A stretch of 64,000 bases of DNA from Hygrocybe punicea (GCA_963556145.1 OY744468.1:3534001-3598000), one strand, 5' to 3'; positions 24,337-35,559 are shown, counted from the first letter of the stretch. The notes: a model not told the origin generated them from the sequence alone. Program-made: numbers and translations.

Positions 24337-25623
24337 TTAGTCATAAATCCTTGCAATTTTTTGGTTTAGATAGTATTTGATGGGTTATTATTATATGTGA
24401 AAATTTAAATGGATTTTGCATGGTTTAAAATCATATGCAAAACCTTAACAAGCTACCAAAGATTTTGCAATCATTTTGCATCACACAAAATAGTGTAGTG
24501 TCAGCAGTGATAGCAATTTTTTTGCTGATCACAATGATGGCAGTTACATGTGACTAGTCTAACCATATAAGGCAATTTTAGACCATGTATGCTAAATTTT
24601 AAGCTGATCACAGGAGTCATAGTTATATTGGACCACTTTTACTATATATGGAAATATCAGTTATATAAGCAGACATAGGCTAAACTCTGATCATATACTG
24701 ATATTTTACTTAAAACATTGAACTACTAACTAATATAACTATTCCAGGCAAAATATGATAGTCACATGTGACCAATCTAACTATATAAGATAATTACTGA
24801 TATTGCATAGTACATTTTATGCTGATCATAATGTTGATAGTCACTAACCAGTCTAACCATATAAGGTAATTTTATATTGATATATATTCAAATTTTGTGC
24901 TGATCATCATAGTATTTGTTAAATATGAAAAATCTAGTTATATAATATAGTAATACAAATTTAGCATATGTTTTACTCTGTATAATGTTATTTGAGCTAT
25001 AGTAAAGATATACAAATAGATCTAAACAAAAACAAATAAAGTGCTTGTCTGCTGCAGTTATCACTAGACATTTGGGAGTCATGTTGCAACTTGATCAGAT
25101 GACAAACAAATACAAATGAATAAATACAATATGGTTAGATTGCTTTGTATTTTAATTTTGGTTCTGGTCAATTTTATTAATCATCATTAATCAGATCACC
25201 ATTTGAACCCCCACTTTGAACCTTATTGTTCTTTTGCCTCTTGAACCTGAATCACCACCTTCCCATTGGTACATAAAGTCCAATTTTTTTACCTTCTTGG
25301 CTTATTTAAGCTCAGTTTTCCATCCTAAGATTCTGAAAAAAATGTTTTTTGGTTAGATTAGGTGATGTCCCCGCACCATGCAGGGTCTAATGCTGACATA
25401 ATATTTTCTTTTATAGACATAAAGTCAAAAATTCTTTGGATTTTGATGAGGTGGGAGGTGGGCTTATTAGATAAATATGCAATATGCAACACATGCTATG
25501 TAGCTTATGCCATATATATTGTGCTTTATGCAATTTAATCTTATTACCTAATTCAGTGAAGAAGTGAGTAGGGGGGAAAAAGAACTCATTCATGTCATGC
25601 ACAGCACTGGCCCACTAAACAAG
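24337..25623 (+). mobile_element. Helitron G, 5'-truncated non-autonomous Helitron
   Basis: The 3' end (agaactcattcatg, decayed hairpin, CCCACTAAACAAG at 25611-25623) and the AT-rich body match Helitron F and the Helitron C 5' region (ccatataaggcaattt, cacaggagtcatagt, ccttcttggcttatttaagctcagttttcc). No TTACGAG start is present; the left limit at about 24337 abuts the Helitron A N-terminal fragment, so the 5' part is missing or rearranged. No coding sequence. Confidence 0.7.
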
Positions 25624-25910
25624 TCTTTTGAGCTCACTGCAGTGAACCTAAACTCCACTGAGTCACTCAATGGTTGAGGAATTGTACGGATTTGTCTGGA
25701 ATTGCCTGGAACTTGCACGGAATTGTCTTTTGAGCAGTTAGGAGTCAACTCAAAAACAGCTGAACCTAATTCCCAGAATTTGGATCCCCAATTCTCAGAC
25801 TTTCAGAATTTCAATTGTTGGAATTGTTGAATTCCCAATCCCTGATTACCAAGCCTTTCATAATGCCAATTCTCAGACTTCTCAAACTCTTAGAATTACA
25901 ATTCTCAGAA
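25624..25910. other. Left flank of the hAT-like element; AATTCC-rich DNA
   Basis: The stretch is rich in gaattg/aattccca/cagaat words and continues in the same style at 27083-27180, to the right of the inserted element. It may be an older short-repeat-bearing element, but no ends are visible. Confidence 0.3.
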
Positions 25911-27074
25911 TATTATTGGCCCAAACCCAGTTTAGACTGAACCAAAACCAGTGGTTTCTGTTTCAGTTTGGGAAATGTTGGCTGAGACCGAACCATTGGG
26001 TCTCCGGTTTGGGAATTTGGCAGCAGGCCGAAATGGTTGCAAATTGAGTTTGAACAAGAAACTGACGGTCACGAGTCAGCGACTTCCAAAGTCACCCAAA
26101 GTCTCTTCAACCACCAACAATGCTCCAAATGTATGTGAAACAAAGATGCTAGAGCACCCGAGGTTGACAAAATGGGCGGCAGGGAGTACTGCCGCCCATG
26201 TATGTTTTATTTTATTTTATTTTATTTTATTTTATTCAACACTAACAATTATGTTGCAGGTCCATGGCCACCACCACAGCCACCACCACCACAACAATGA
26301 CAATGACAATGGCAATGACAATGGCAATGGTTACAACCACCATCAACACCACGGTGGACACGCCAACAACAATGCCCATGGCCCATCCCCAGCGCCACGC
26401 CAAACGTGTTCAAAATGTGCATGCACAAATGAACATGAATGGGGTGGAGTCAACAAGGTGGAAGAGCAGTAGGGGGGTGCATCCACCCCTGCTGCTTCAT
26501 GGTATGTTTTGTTTCATGCATTTTTTTTATTGATTGTATTCTAATAACAGCACACGACACAACACCACCACCACCATCCCCACCATGTGACCACTGCAAA
26601 TGGCCAACGCTGTGTCACTTGCACAATGCAGGATGCCCATCACCACCACCACCACACCCAAACGGGAGCAGGGCACACATGTTTGATGCATGTGTTTCAC
26701 CAGGTCTGGGCATGGCAGCACAATCGCACCCGCAGTGAGGTGTTCTGGCACCCCAGATGCAGCCGAGGCAGAACATATGTGTGTGTTTCACCAGGATAGG
26801 GCCATGCAGCCCACCGAAACCCCAAACCCACCCTGCAATGGCCAGCCATGTCAATTGACATGTGCAGCACTCTGGTGAGGTCAGATGGGAGTGAGGGCCC
26901 TAAGATGACCACAGTTCACAACCTGAACCAAGTTCAGACCAGACCAAACCAATCAAAACAGTCTCAATCGGTTTTGGTCTGGTTCAAGCAAATCCTGGCC
27001 GAAACCGAATGGTTTGGTCTCAGTTTGAGCAACAAAGGCCCAAAACTGGACCAAACCAAACTTCTCCAACACTA
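25911..27074 (+). mobile_element. hAT-like non-autonomous element 1 (AACCAA dialect)
   Basis: An exact 8-bp duplication TCTCAGAA flanks it (25903-25910 and 27075-27082). The right end read inward is TAGTGTTGGAGAAGTTTGG; the left end TATTATTGG is a decayed counterpart. Both subterminal zones are crowded with aaccaaac/ggtttgg words. The middle has an intron-like stretch 26200-26259 (GTATGT ... CACTAAC ... TTGCAG) and another at 26502-26550 (GTATGT ... CTAATAACAG) around a CAC/AAC-rich coding-like segment (His/Asn runs). A 16-nt palindrome lies at 26847-26862. The 8-bp TSD and TAGxGTTG ends are typical of hAT transposons. No transposase frame. Confidence 0.75.
26847..26862. other. Perfect palindrome CATG-TCAATTGA-CATG
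   Basis: 16-nt perfect palindrome 212 bp from the right end of its element; counterparts at 33133-33148 and 34423-34438 share the core TCAATTGA. Confidence 0.8.
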
Positions 27075-27189
27075 TCTCAGAATCCCAAAGCCTGCACTTT
27101 TGGAATTCCAATTCCTAGAATTCCCAGCAATTCAAAATTCCAGTTCCCAGATCTACATTTCCCAGGGTTTTAGCATTAAATAATTGTCC

Positions 27190-27706
27190 AATACCATTTT
27201 GCAAAGTATCTGACCAGTATTGAAGCAGTACTGTACTATTTTGCAAAGTTCTTTAAGAGTATTGAAACAGTATTATAAAAGTATCAAAACAGCCTTAAAA
27301 GTGTTGAACCAGTATCTTAAATCCAAAATGTGGCAACAGTACTATACTATTTCACACTGTATCTTGAAAGGATTCAAAAGGTATCCTAGTAGTGAAAGTG
27401 GCACAACTTCCTTACTAGTTTAATACTTTGATTCATCTTAGGCTTCAAGTATTCTATCCAAACTATACAGTACTTTGCTGTAGATACAGTATAAGTAGTG
27501 AAACAAAAGGCTTGATGTTATTGAAAAGGTATAAGTCTCATTTTCCTTCATACTTTCAGATAAATTTGAGCACAAGTATTGTAGTTTACATCTGAATACT
27601 GTTACAATACCATGTTAAATGTTATGGTAATGATATTCAGTATACTTGTCAAGTACTTTCAAGATACTGTGTGACATGGTATGCTACTGTGCACCCTGTG
27701 CCAAGT
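27190..27706. mobile_element. Half copy of the foldback element
   Basis: It matches the right arm of the foldback element at 34755-46072 (aaaagtattg, ggcaacagtactatactatttcacactgtatc-type words) and ends with the same terminus, ..gctactgtgcaccctgtg at 27706. The left arm is missing, so it cannot fold. Confidence 0.7.
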
Positions 27707-28029
27707 AAATTAAAACTAAAATAAAATAAGGCTAAAAAGCCAGAAAAGTCAGGTTTAGGGCTTGGTATTCAGCCAGCCAGTTAGTTTAGCTCATAACATC
27801 TTGTGGCTATAGCTGTAGCCACCACTGTTTGGCTCACAGTGGGCATCAGAGACCTGGTTTCAGTTTTGCAATCCTGTGTCTGGGATTCTCTGTTTGCACA
27901 CCTCTTGCCTCATGAGATATCAGAATCCCAATCATCAGGTGAGGCCAGCTTACTACACACAACTAGTCTACAGGCTGCATAACTAACTTCTATGTGTAAT
28001 TCTCCAAGTGTGATCAATGCAAATTGGCA
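27707..28029. other. Downstream region of NPT1
   Basis: This AT-rich stretch, downstream of the NPT1 stop on the minus strand, should contain the 3' UTR and polyadenylation site. No other gene is seen. Confidence 0.4.
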
Positions 28030-29721
28030 CTATGATAGACAAAATAACTCTTTGACCTTTTGGACAGTTGCTTGATCACCTGTGTTCTGAATGATAATCA
28101 CAGTTAAGACATGGAGCAAGGATCAATGTGAACAACACAGGCCTTGTTCAGGTCATCACTGATCTTAACACAAGGTCTGTTATCAACTGAAGCAATTTTG
28201 ATGACAATATTCAATGCTTTGCTTTTTACTGTTTTCCCACTTGATGGTGTGTAAAAATCATTTGTCAAGAATGTCCCAATGCCAAACGAAGCTAGAATAA
28301 AGGTACAGTTTGGATATCAATAGAGGTTAGATGTTGATGTACCTTGAAATCCAAGTTCATCGCACTGCTTCTTCAAATGAAGAGTTTTCTCCAAGTTCAA
28401 TGAGTCTGAATAGATTATGCATTTCTCCTGGTGATTAATACCCAACGCTTGGTACATTTCTTTGACTCGTGGAGCAAAGGCAAATGGATCGCCGGAATCT
28501 TGCCGCAGTCCTTTCCAGCGACGGGCACGAGATGAATCTGTAACAAAACTCTGGGGATCATCTCCATTATCACCCTTGTGATACTTAAGCAAGGCTGTGA
28601 ATCTTGCCTTGAAGAATGCCTCGGAGGAGAATGTGTCCGTAAGAGCAAAGGTAAGCCCATCGGGGTAGACTTCCTCCCATAAGTCCAGAGCAATCATGTT
28701 TGCATTTTCGTAGCCCTTCAATGCAGCCACCTGTGGGAACAATTTTTTTCATCAAGGCGACTTGGCGATCTGTTCTTATGCTTACGCCCATGAACCACTC
28801 GCTAAATACCAAGCGGGTGAGCAGACCAAAGTCTTATTTATCAATGAGACATACTGGGCAATAGTTCCAATGGGTCTGATACCATGTTTGTGTGCTAGGT
28901 GGACCTGATAGATATGAGCCTAAGCACTCACAGACCACAATAAAGGTATCAACATTACTTGTACCAGCAAGAACTCCTTTCCCAGAAATATTGCGTGATG
29001 CGCGGACGAGGGTTTCCACGACGAGGTCCTGGATATGGAATGAACGCCTCCGGCGCGTACCGAATTCACTGAACACACAGCCTGCTTCTAACAATACCTG
29101 TGCCTTGACATACGCAACATCTGAAAAAGTAGTGGAAAACGCAGGAAGTCTTTTATGGAGATCTGCTCACCAGCCTGCCCCTCGTAAGACCAGTCCGTCA
29201 TCACTACCCGATAATATGTCTCACTTAGACATGCCATAAGGGGCACTTCCCATAATATGGTTTCCACCCACGGACCAGTGGTCTCGATATCGACGTTGCC
29301 ATACTCGCCGTCGGCTGAGACCGGAAGAAATTTGATATGAACTTGTGAGGGCTTGAAGCGGAACTCGGATAGAAAATCTAGGTAGGATGATTTCAGGTAA
29401 GGACACGTTCCTCTCAGCCACTCAAGCTCGATTCCAGTTATGGCGAGATCCGAAAATTCTGAATGGTGTGTAAGTTTATTGATTGGGGGTGATAGGAGAC
29501 TGACTGTGGACAGCGGCCTGAAATTGTTCTATGCAAAGACGCGTGAAATATATAGTTTCATCACGATTCGTGAACCGATACGTGGCTTGTGCCTGTGGAA
29601 AATGGTGAAATACGGCTTGCTGCATGGTTATCTGTGATAAGGGAAGTGAGCCTAGGCAATAAGATCAAGCTGATATCTTCGCCTTGTACAAGTCGGTGTC
29701 TAGAAGCGATCTAGTAAACAT
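28030..29721 (-). CDS. NPT1: Nicotinate phosphoribosyltransferase, intact 9-exon gene
   Basis: This enzyme joins nicotinate and PRPP to make nicotinate mononucleotide in NAD salvage. Exons in order: 29683-29721, 29505-29631, 29171-29458, 28954-29120, 28855-28904, 28786-28801, 28343-28730, 28143-28291, 28030-28086. They sum to 1,281 nt, 426 residues, close to the usual size, with no stop. Residues fit the family: start MFTRSLLDTDLYK, then TMQQAVFHHFPQ, YRFTNRD, LRGTCPYL, VVMTDWSYEGQ, EAGCVFSEFGTRRRRS, GTIAHEWFMG (with the expected active-site His), ALTDTF, GLRQDSGDP, IIYSDSLN, FGIGTFLTNDF and CVKISDDLN. Introns are 46-56 nt where measured. Introns 1 and 8 appear to start with GC, each after AAG, and exon 6 is only 16 nt. 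This is the only intact host gene in the window. Confidence 0.92.
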
Positions 29722-31270
29722 GGCAAGACCTGGTGCTTCTCGAAGGCGGTTTTATTGGACTGGGCTATACCTTGACGAGTGGGAAAAGCCAAACAGTTGC
29801 AATTTTGGAAAGTCACCAAACAATTAGTCAGCCGGATAAGATAAGATAAGTAGATATAGACTTTCCATAGGGAAATGATACTAGATAAGGGCCGTTTTCA
29901 ATGGCAGCACACCTTGTTCTCAGGTTTCATTATGATAATGTTACACTCGAATTTGTGGTACAGTTTGATAATTTACACAAAGGAAGTTTTCATGGGCTAA
30001 AACTGTAGTACATAGTGATGAGCTTTCATGTTATACTAGTAGGACAGGAACATTCTTCAATGGAGTATAATGGGGATCTTTTGCAATAAATGAGTTGTTT
30101 AAACATGAATAGGAACAGCAGAGGCATACCAATTCTGATTTTCGACGTGTTGTTTCTTCATGGTGGGAAGTTCATCATCGTGGACAGATATACATTTTTT
30201 TCCAAATTTGATGGGGCTATTGATGGTTTGGATGGGAGGATGAAGGACAGCAGGGGATCACAGAGAAAACAGACCATTTCTTCTTTTTGATGAAACGGTG
30301 TATCAAAGTGAAGTAGACCACGACCACAGCTCCGCATAAACATCGCTGATAATCAGTCAGATTCACTAATTTACCACCTTTTCCATATGCTGGAATCAGA
30401 TTGGTGATGTGCCTAGATTTCAAGGACTAGTGAGGTGTGGGCCATTCTTCGCATGGCAGGTTACTCGTCCCACCCTCCCAATTTATATAAGGATTCTTAT
30501 TTTCTGTGACTTGACATTCCATCCAATACACTCTTACAGTATATTCAGACAAACATGGCTATCACAAACATTTTTTATTATGAAGGTCTCACCAGTCATT
30601 ACCAACATGCAGTCTAGTGGTTTTAACTTGGTGTCCTGAATTCATACAAAAAGGCAAACAGACAACTGAAGCAAGGATAAGAATGAGGAATGAGGAGAAA
30701 ATAAACATTAATTTGAGGTCAGACTGAGCAGTACAGTGAGGACAGCTCTACCTGGAGAAGATTTATAAAGAGAAGAAATGGTGAAGGGAGACACAGTACA
30801 AATCCTGGAGCACAAATGAAGCAGTGTCATTGTTCTCTCAAAGCCATCAGTAATTTCAAGCTATTCTGGTTTATGTTGTGCATTTGAGTGGTTAATAGTG
30901 GTCAACTCCAAAAAGATTTTGAAAGAGTAGGCAAGCAGAGTAGTGGAGATGGTGAAAGATAAGGAGGTCATAGTCCCACATCACATGTCACAGAAATAAA
31001 ACTCACTCTCCCAAAGAGGAGTCAATATAAAAAAATATCATCAGCAATAAAGTAAGATGCAATGTAAGAGCTGCTAGTATATATACATCTAGAGCAGAAG
31101 GATTAGCTGAACATGACAGGGTGGAACACACACTTTCTCAGAGCCAAGACATGCATTCTTTACTTGTGAGATGGGGAAAGACAGTGTCAAGGTTGTCTGT
31201 GAAATAAAATTCTCAGAATTTCAAGACTACAACATATATATAGTATGTTAGCTGATGCAATTTGAAATTG
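29722..31270. other. NPT1 upstream region, no gene seen
   Basis: About 1.5 kb with only short unrelated open frames. On the minus strand a CCAAT word lies about 30 bp upstream of the ATG. A GATA cluster is annotated separately. Confidence 0.45.
29835..29850 (+). promoter_or_regulatory. GATA-site cluster upstream of NPT1
   Basis: GATAAGATAAGATAAG gives three linked GATAAG words about 115-130 bp upstream of the NPT1 start codon. Fungal GATA factors (nitrogen or iron regulators) bind such sites; use here is inferred. Confidence 0.35.
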
Positions 31271-31856
31271 CACAACTTGTTTAGTGGATAGGCTAAGGGG
31301 CGTAAGTGGTTACAGAATGGCGGTAAAGGGTGGTGGGGTTAGGGAACGGTGAGATGGATGTTAAGTCAAAATCTCAAATTGAGAGGTTTGTGAGTTTGGG
31401 GAAAAATGTTTTGTTTTCGACTTTGACAAACCAGCAAGCTAAAGAGAAAGTTGGCCCGGAGGTTCGGCTTGATGGTGCCAGATGGGAAAGTGCTGACTAA
31501 GCAGAAAAGTCCGAGATCGGCAAATTTGGAAGAGGTGCCGAAGGAGGACCAAATGGAGAAGAAGGTCAGCGTGGCGAAAACAAAATATTTTGAGCACAAG
31601 GTAAGACTCAGAATCAGAAAAGAGGGCCATATGACGATCGGGCGCGAATCCGAGTATACCAAATGGAGCTCAAGCTCACAACAGGCAGATTGCGATTGAT
31701 CGTAATACGGCTTCCCCAAACAAGGTTGAGATCCAACAGGTGGTTTGCAATATGTGTATATGGGCATGTATGGCATGTTTATTCATCTATTACTAACAGC
31801 TTTGGTATGTTATTTCTGGTATGGAATTCTTCTAAGAAGACTGCAAGTTCTTGGAT
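31271..31856. other. Unassigned sequence left of the DIRS element
   Basis: CTTGTTTAGTGG near 31279 resembles an inverted Helitron 3' end but lacks the hairpin. A plus-strand open stretch at 31451-31699 (GLMVPDGKVLTKQ, EEVPKEDQMEKK) followed by GTAAGACTCAG is gene-like but unrecognised. The limits of the DIRS 3' end are not visible. Confidence 0.3.
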
Positions 31857-32207
31857 TCATTGTTTTTGGTAAGCTTTAGTGATATTCATGAGCAGGATTT
31901 CTTCGATGCGGCACCAATATAAGAGGAATGTGAGTGAGGTCCAACCGCTGACAGCTGCTACGATTTCTGGGGGTGTGCCGGCGAGGAGGAGTTCAGAGGC
32001 CCTGCTGATGTGAAAGCTGTGACCGAGAATGAGAGAGAGGGAGGTCGAGGACCATATCTTTGTACAGAAGGAAAGGAAATTGTGCTTGAGGAGGTGGGAC
32101 CATTGTCCGTTCTTGTTGAGAAATGCAAATAAGGGGGCATGTGCGGGTACGTTGGCATTGATGAGCAAGTGGTTCTGGAAAGCTTTTACAGGGCATAGGG
32201 GGTCATC
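31857..32207 (-). pseudogene. DIRS tyrosine recombinase, C-terminal part
   Basis: The frame encodes PLCPVKAFQNHL, FLSFCTKIWSS, LILGHSFHISRASELLLAG, PEIVAAVSGWTSLTFLLYWC and ends at 31857. GHSFHISRASELL fits the HxxR box of DIRS/Crypton tyrosine recombinases, where GHSFRIGGATELL is usual, so the box Arg is displaced. LLYW holds the presumed Tyr nucleophile. The N-terminal half is missing at the boundary with the GGGTA element. Confidence 0.65.
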
Positions 32208-33345
32208 TAGGCAATGACACAGGTAGGGGTAACCCGCACAGGTTGTGGGTACGGGTACTGCTGGGTACGGGTAAGGGTTACCTTTTTTGGACCTGGGCAA
32301 AACCCGTACCCGTGACCGCGGGTCTTGGTATACCCGCAGGTACCGGCCCAAACAGAGCCACACAGCTTCACGACAAATACCGGCATCAACAACGAGACCC
32401 AGCAATGCATCCGCGCCCCCACAGGCTGCCCCATGCATGCACGCATCTGCGACAACACAGACGAAGCCGATAGCCACCACTTCCGTGGCAACACAACACC
32501 AACCGCCTGCCAAACGGCCCCATCCTCGCGTGAAACCGTGTCCCTACACGCCCACTGCAAGAAGCAACAGCAACCGCGTTGCACGACACCCCGTCATCAA
32601 ATAGTGCCCCAACGCGAACCCCCGTGCCCAAAACCCAACGGGAGACACATCACGCGCCCGTGTCAGCCCCAAACACACCGTCCCCGCTGCAAAACGCATC
32701 CGAACGCGTCTCAAGTCCCACCCCAGCCCCAAACCCCACGCCCGTGCAAGAAAACGCGTTCAAATGCGTCCCAGACTGCGGTCTCACAACACCTGACCAT
32801 TTGACGCCCACACAAGCCCCAAAGCCCGTGCCCGTGCAACAGAACGTGCCCAAACGTGCCCCAGACCCCGTTCCCCCCCCAAGTACATGCCCACACGCGC
32901 CCACAATCACAATGCTGCCGTCCAGACGCCGCAACTACGAACGCCAAGGCTAAACGGCGTCGAAATGCGAGCTGACACGTACGCGACGACGGAGGAGGAT
33001 GAGAGGGAGGGGAGAATGGGAGATGGTGCGGGGAATGAGGAGACGGATATGATGGGGGAGGGTCTCTCGCCCACGAGAACCCAACCCGTCGCGTTGTTCC
33101 CAGCCCCCTCACTCCTCGCGTTTGCACAGCACCACGTCAATTGACGTGCGTGTCAGCGACACGAGGTAGATGTGGGCTGGAACCCGCTGGGTTTCCTACG
33201 CGGGTCAATACCCGTACCCGACCCGCCCCGCTACCCGCCATCTACCCACTGAAAAAAGACCTGTGGGTAGACGGGTACAGGTTGGAGTGGGTCCAGGTAT
33301 GGGTTGGCCTCAGGACACCCTCGGGTATACCCGTGTCATTGCCTA
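32208..33345 (+). mobile_element. GGGTA-dialect non-autonomous element
   Basis: Both ends carry TAGGCAATGACAC in inverse orientation (32208-32220 and 33333-33345). The subterminal zones are packed with gggtac/gtaccc words on both sides (32225-32345; 33190-33335). The centre is C-rich with a degenerate repeat of about 55-60 bp (gccccaaaccccacgcccgtgcaa type, 32670-32880). A 16-nt palindrome lies at 33133-33148, 197 bp from the right end. The 8-bp flanks do not match, so a deletion occurred here or the two ends derive from different insertions. Layout equals the two hAT-like elements. No transposase. Confidence 0.65.
33133..33148. other. Perfect palindrome CACG-TCAATTGA-CGTG
   Basis: 16-nt palindrome; the TGA inside also closes a plus-strand open frame ending QHHVN. 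Confidence 0.8.
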
Positions 33346-33704
33346 GCCCTTGTCGAAGGCAGCAATGATGCCTTGGTTGTCGGAATAGATGAGTAGGTTG
33401 CAGTTCGATAAGTTATGTTCTTCAATTATGTAAATGGGGAGTTCGAGGGCGATGCCTTCAAGCCAGCCAATATCTCTTGAGGGGCCGATCCAATGTGGGG
33501 TGAGTTTCCAGGCGTCCCATTTGCCTTGGAAGAGGATCCCAATGCCCCAGGAAGTGGATACATCAATGAAAAGATGGAGGTCCATGATGGGGCCTCTGGG
33601 GTGGAGAGATCGAAAGGCATCAGGGTGGGATAGAGTTTCGGTCCACCATTTGAGGTCGGGGATGAGGGATTTGGGCAGGAAGCGGCGGGTGAATGTGTCA
33701 CCTT
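33346..33704 (-). pseudogene. DIRS RNase H segment
   Basis: The frame includes FTRRFLPKSLIPDLKWW, LHLFIDVSTSWGIG (first catalytic Asp), GIALELPIY (Glu) and LLIYSDNQGIIAAFDKG (Asp), the order of an RNase H domain following a DIRS reverse transcriptase. It is bounded on the right by the hAT-like element, whose 8-bp duplication overlaps the host frame (KGD), and on the left by the GGGTA element. Confidence 0.75.
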
Positions 33705-34649
33705 TAGTGTTGCCGTAGTTCAGTTCCGAACCTAGCCGAACCCGGTTCAAACCCCGAACTGAACCCGGGGTTCAGTCTAAGTTCAGCCAAATGCTGAACC
33801 GGACCGCAGGTTCGGTTCCGGGTTTCGAGGCTGGCTGGATTTCCTGAACGGCTCCAAACTGCGTCCAAACCGCGAACGCGGATATTTTTAAGGTATTTAT
33901 TTCATTTGTTTTTCATATTTCTTTACTTACTTTTTCATCTTAAACGGTATCATGTGACCATTACAGGTTTCTTCACCAACAACAACAACGCAAGGCCAAT
34001 GAACACGACACAATGTCGCGTTCATTGACACAGGTAGGTCTCAACATTTATCTTAACTTTACTAATATTATCTGTTCCAGGAAACTCGACCGCGAGCACA
34101 TCGCGAGCACACCACTGCGGCACAAAATGGATCACAACGCCAACGCAATGCCAACGGACGCGGGACAGCCGCAACACCACCACCACCACCACCACCACCA
34201 CCAGCGGTGGCAACGGCAACATCAACGTCAATGTCAACAACGACGATGGCAACGGCAATGGCAACGACAATGGCAGCAGCAGCAGCAGCAGCAGCAGCAG
34301 TTGCAGCAGCAACGGCCATGGCAGCGGCACCAACAGCGACAGTGGCAACGGCAACGGCAGCAGCAGCAGCAGCAGCGCCGGATGGCTCCCCCGCAGCCCA
34401 ACTACCTCGTGAAGTGCAGCGCCGTATCAATTGATACGTGCCTGCCATTTGCGAGGAGAACAGAGCTCATGGGGTGAGCCCACCTCGGTCCGGGGTTCAG
34501 ACCGCGTCTGAACCCAGACCGAACGTGGACAGACGGTTCGATGCCGTCTGGGTCCAGGTTTGGCCCAGCGCCAAACCGGACCCGAAGTTCGGTTCGCGGT
34601 TCCGCCAAAAAGGGTCGGAACCGGACCGAACTGAACTTCGGCAACACTA
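33705..34649 (+). mobile_element. hAT-like non-autonomous element 2 (GAACCG dialect)
   Basis: An exact 8-bp duplication GTCACCTT flanks it (33697-33704 and 34650-34657). TIRs read TAGTGTTGCCGTAGTTCAG and TAGTGTTGCCGAAGTTCAG. Subterminal zones are dense in gaacc/ggttcgg words in both orientations. Centrally, intron-like stretches 33893-33966 (GTATTT ... TTACAG) and 34034-34080 (GTAGGT ... TTCCAG) flank a frame. When spliced it reads MSRSLTQ-ETRPRAHRE, then Pro and Ala/Thr/Met runs from CCA/GCA/ACG triplets, ending QRRIN-stop within the palindrome 34423-34438. Same end family as 25911-27074. No transposase. Confidence 0.85.
34423..34438. other. Perfect palindrome CGTA-TCAATTGA-TACG
   Basis: 16-nt palindrome 211 bp from the right end; contains the stop TGA of the low-complexity frame. 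Confidence 0.8.
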
Positions 34650-35536
34650 GTCACCTTTGAAAGAGGCGATGAAGTTTGAAAGGGAGGCAAGGTGGGAGCA
34701 GCTGTCAGGGTATACGAAGGCAATGTGACATAGGGAGCCGTGTATTTTCATGACACACAGGGTGCGCAGTAGCATACCATGTCACACAGTATCTTGAAAG
34801 TACTTGACAAGTATACTAAATATCATTACCATAACATTCAACATGGTATTGTAACAGTATTCAGACATAAACTACAATACTTGTGCCCAAATTCATCTGA
34901 AGGTATGAAGGCAAATGAGACTTATACCTTTTCAATAACATCAAGCCTTTTGTTTCACTACTTTTACTGTATCTACAGCAAAGTACTGTATAGTTCAGAT
35001 AGAATACTTGCAGCCTAAGATGAATCAAAGTATTAAACTAGTAAGGAAGTTGTGCCACTTTCACTACTAGGATACCTTTTGAATCCTTTCAAGATACAGT
35101 GTGAAATAGTATAGTACTGTTGCCATATTGTGAATTTAAGATACTGTGTCAATACTTTTAAGATACTGTTTCAGTACTTTTATTATAATAAAAGTATCTT
35201 AAAAGTATTGACACAGTATCTTAAATCCACAATATGGCAACAGTACTATACTATTTCACACTGTATCTTGATAGGATTCAAAAGGTATCCTAATAGTAAA
35301 AGTGGCCCAACTTCCTTACTGGTTTAATACTTTGATTCATCTTAGGCTGCAAGTATTCTATCCAAACTATACAGTACTTTGCTGTAAATACAGTAAAAGT
35401 AGTGAAACAAAAGGCTTGATGTTATTGAAAAGGTATAAGTCTCATTTTCCTTCATACTTTCAGATGAATTTGAGCACAAGTATTGTAGTTTATATCTGAA
35501 TACTGTTACAATACCATGCTGAAAGTTCTGGTAATT

Positions 35537-35559
35537 ACGAGTCCCTATAAGGGAATCGT
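35537..35559 (+). other. Helitron B 5' terminal hairpin
   Basis: ACGA/TCGT and TCCCT/AGGGA pair around ATA; same position as the 5' hairpins of E, F and C but different stem bases. Confidence 0.65.

Noticed and set aside
31271..31290. CTTGTTTAGTGG as an inverted Helitron 3' end
   Set aside because: Only 12 bases match and no hairpin or family sequence follows; could be chance.
32287..33144. Several Pro/Thr-rich frames on both strands
   Set aside because: Low-complexity C-rich repeats of the GGGTA element; no consistent protein.
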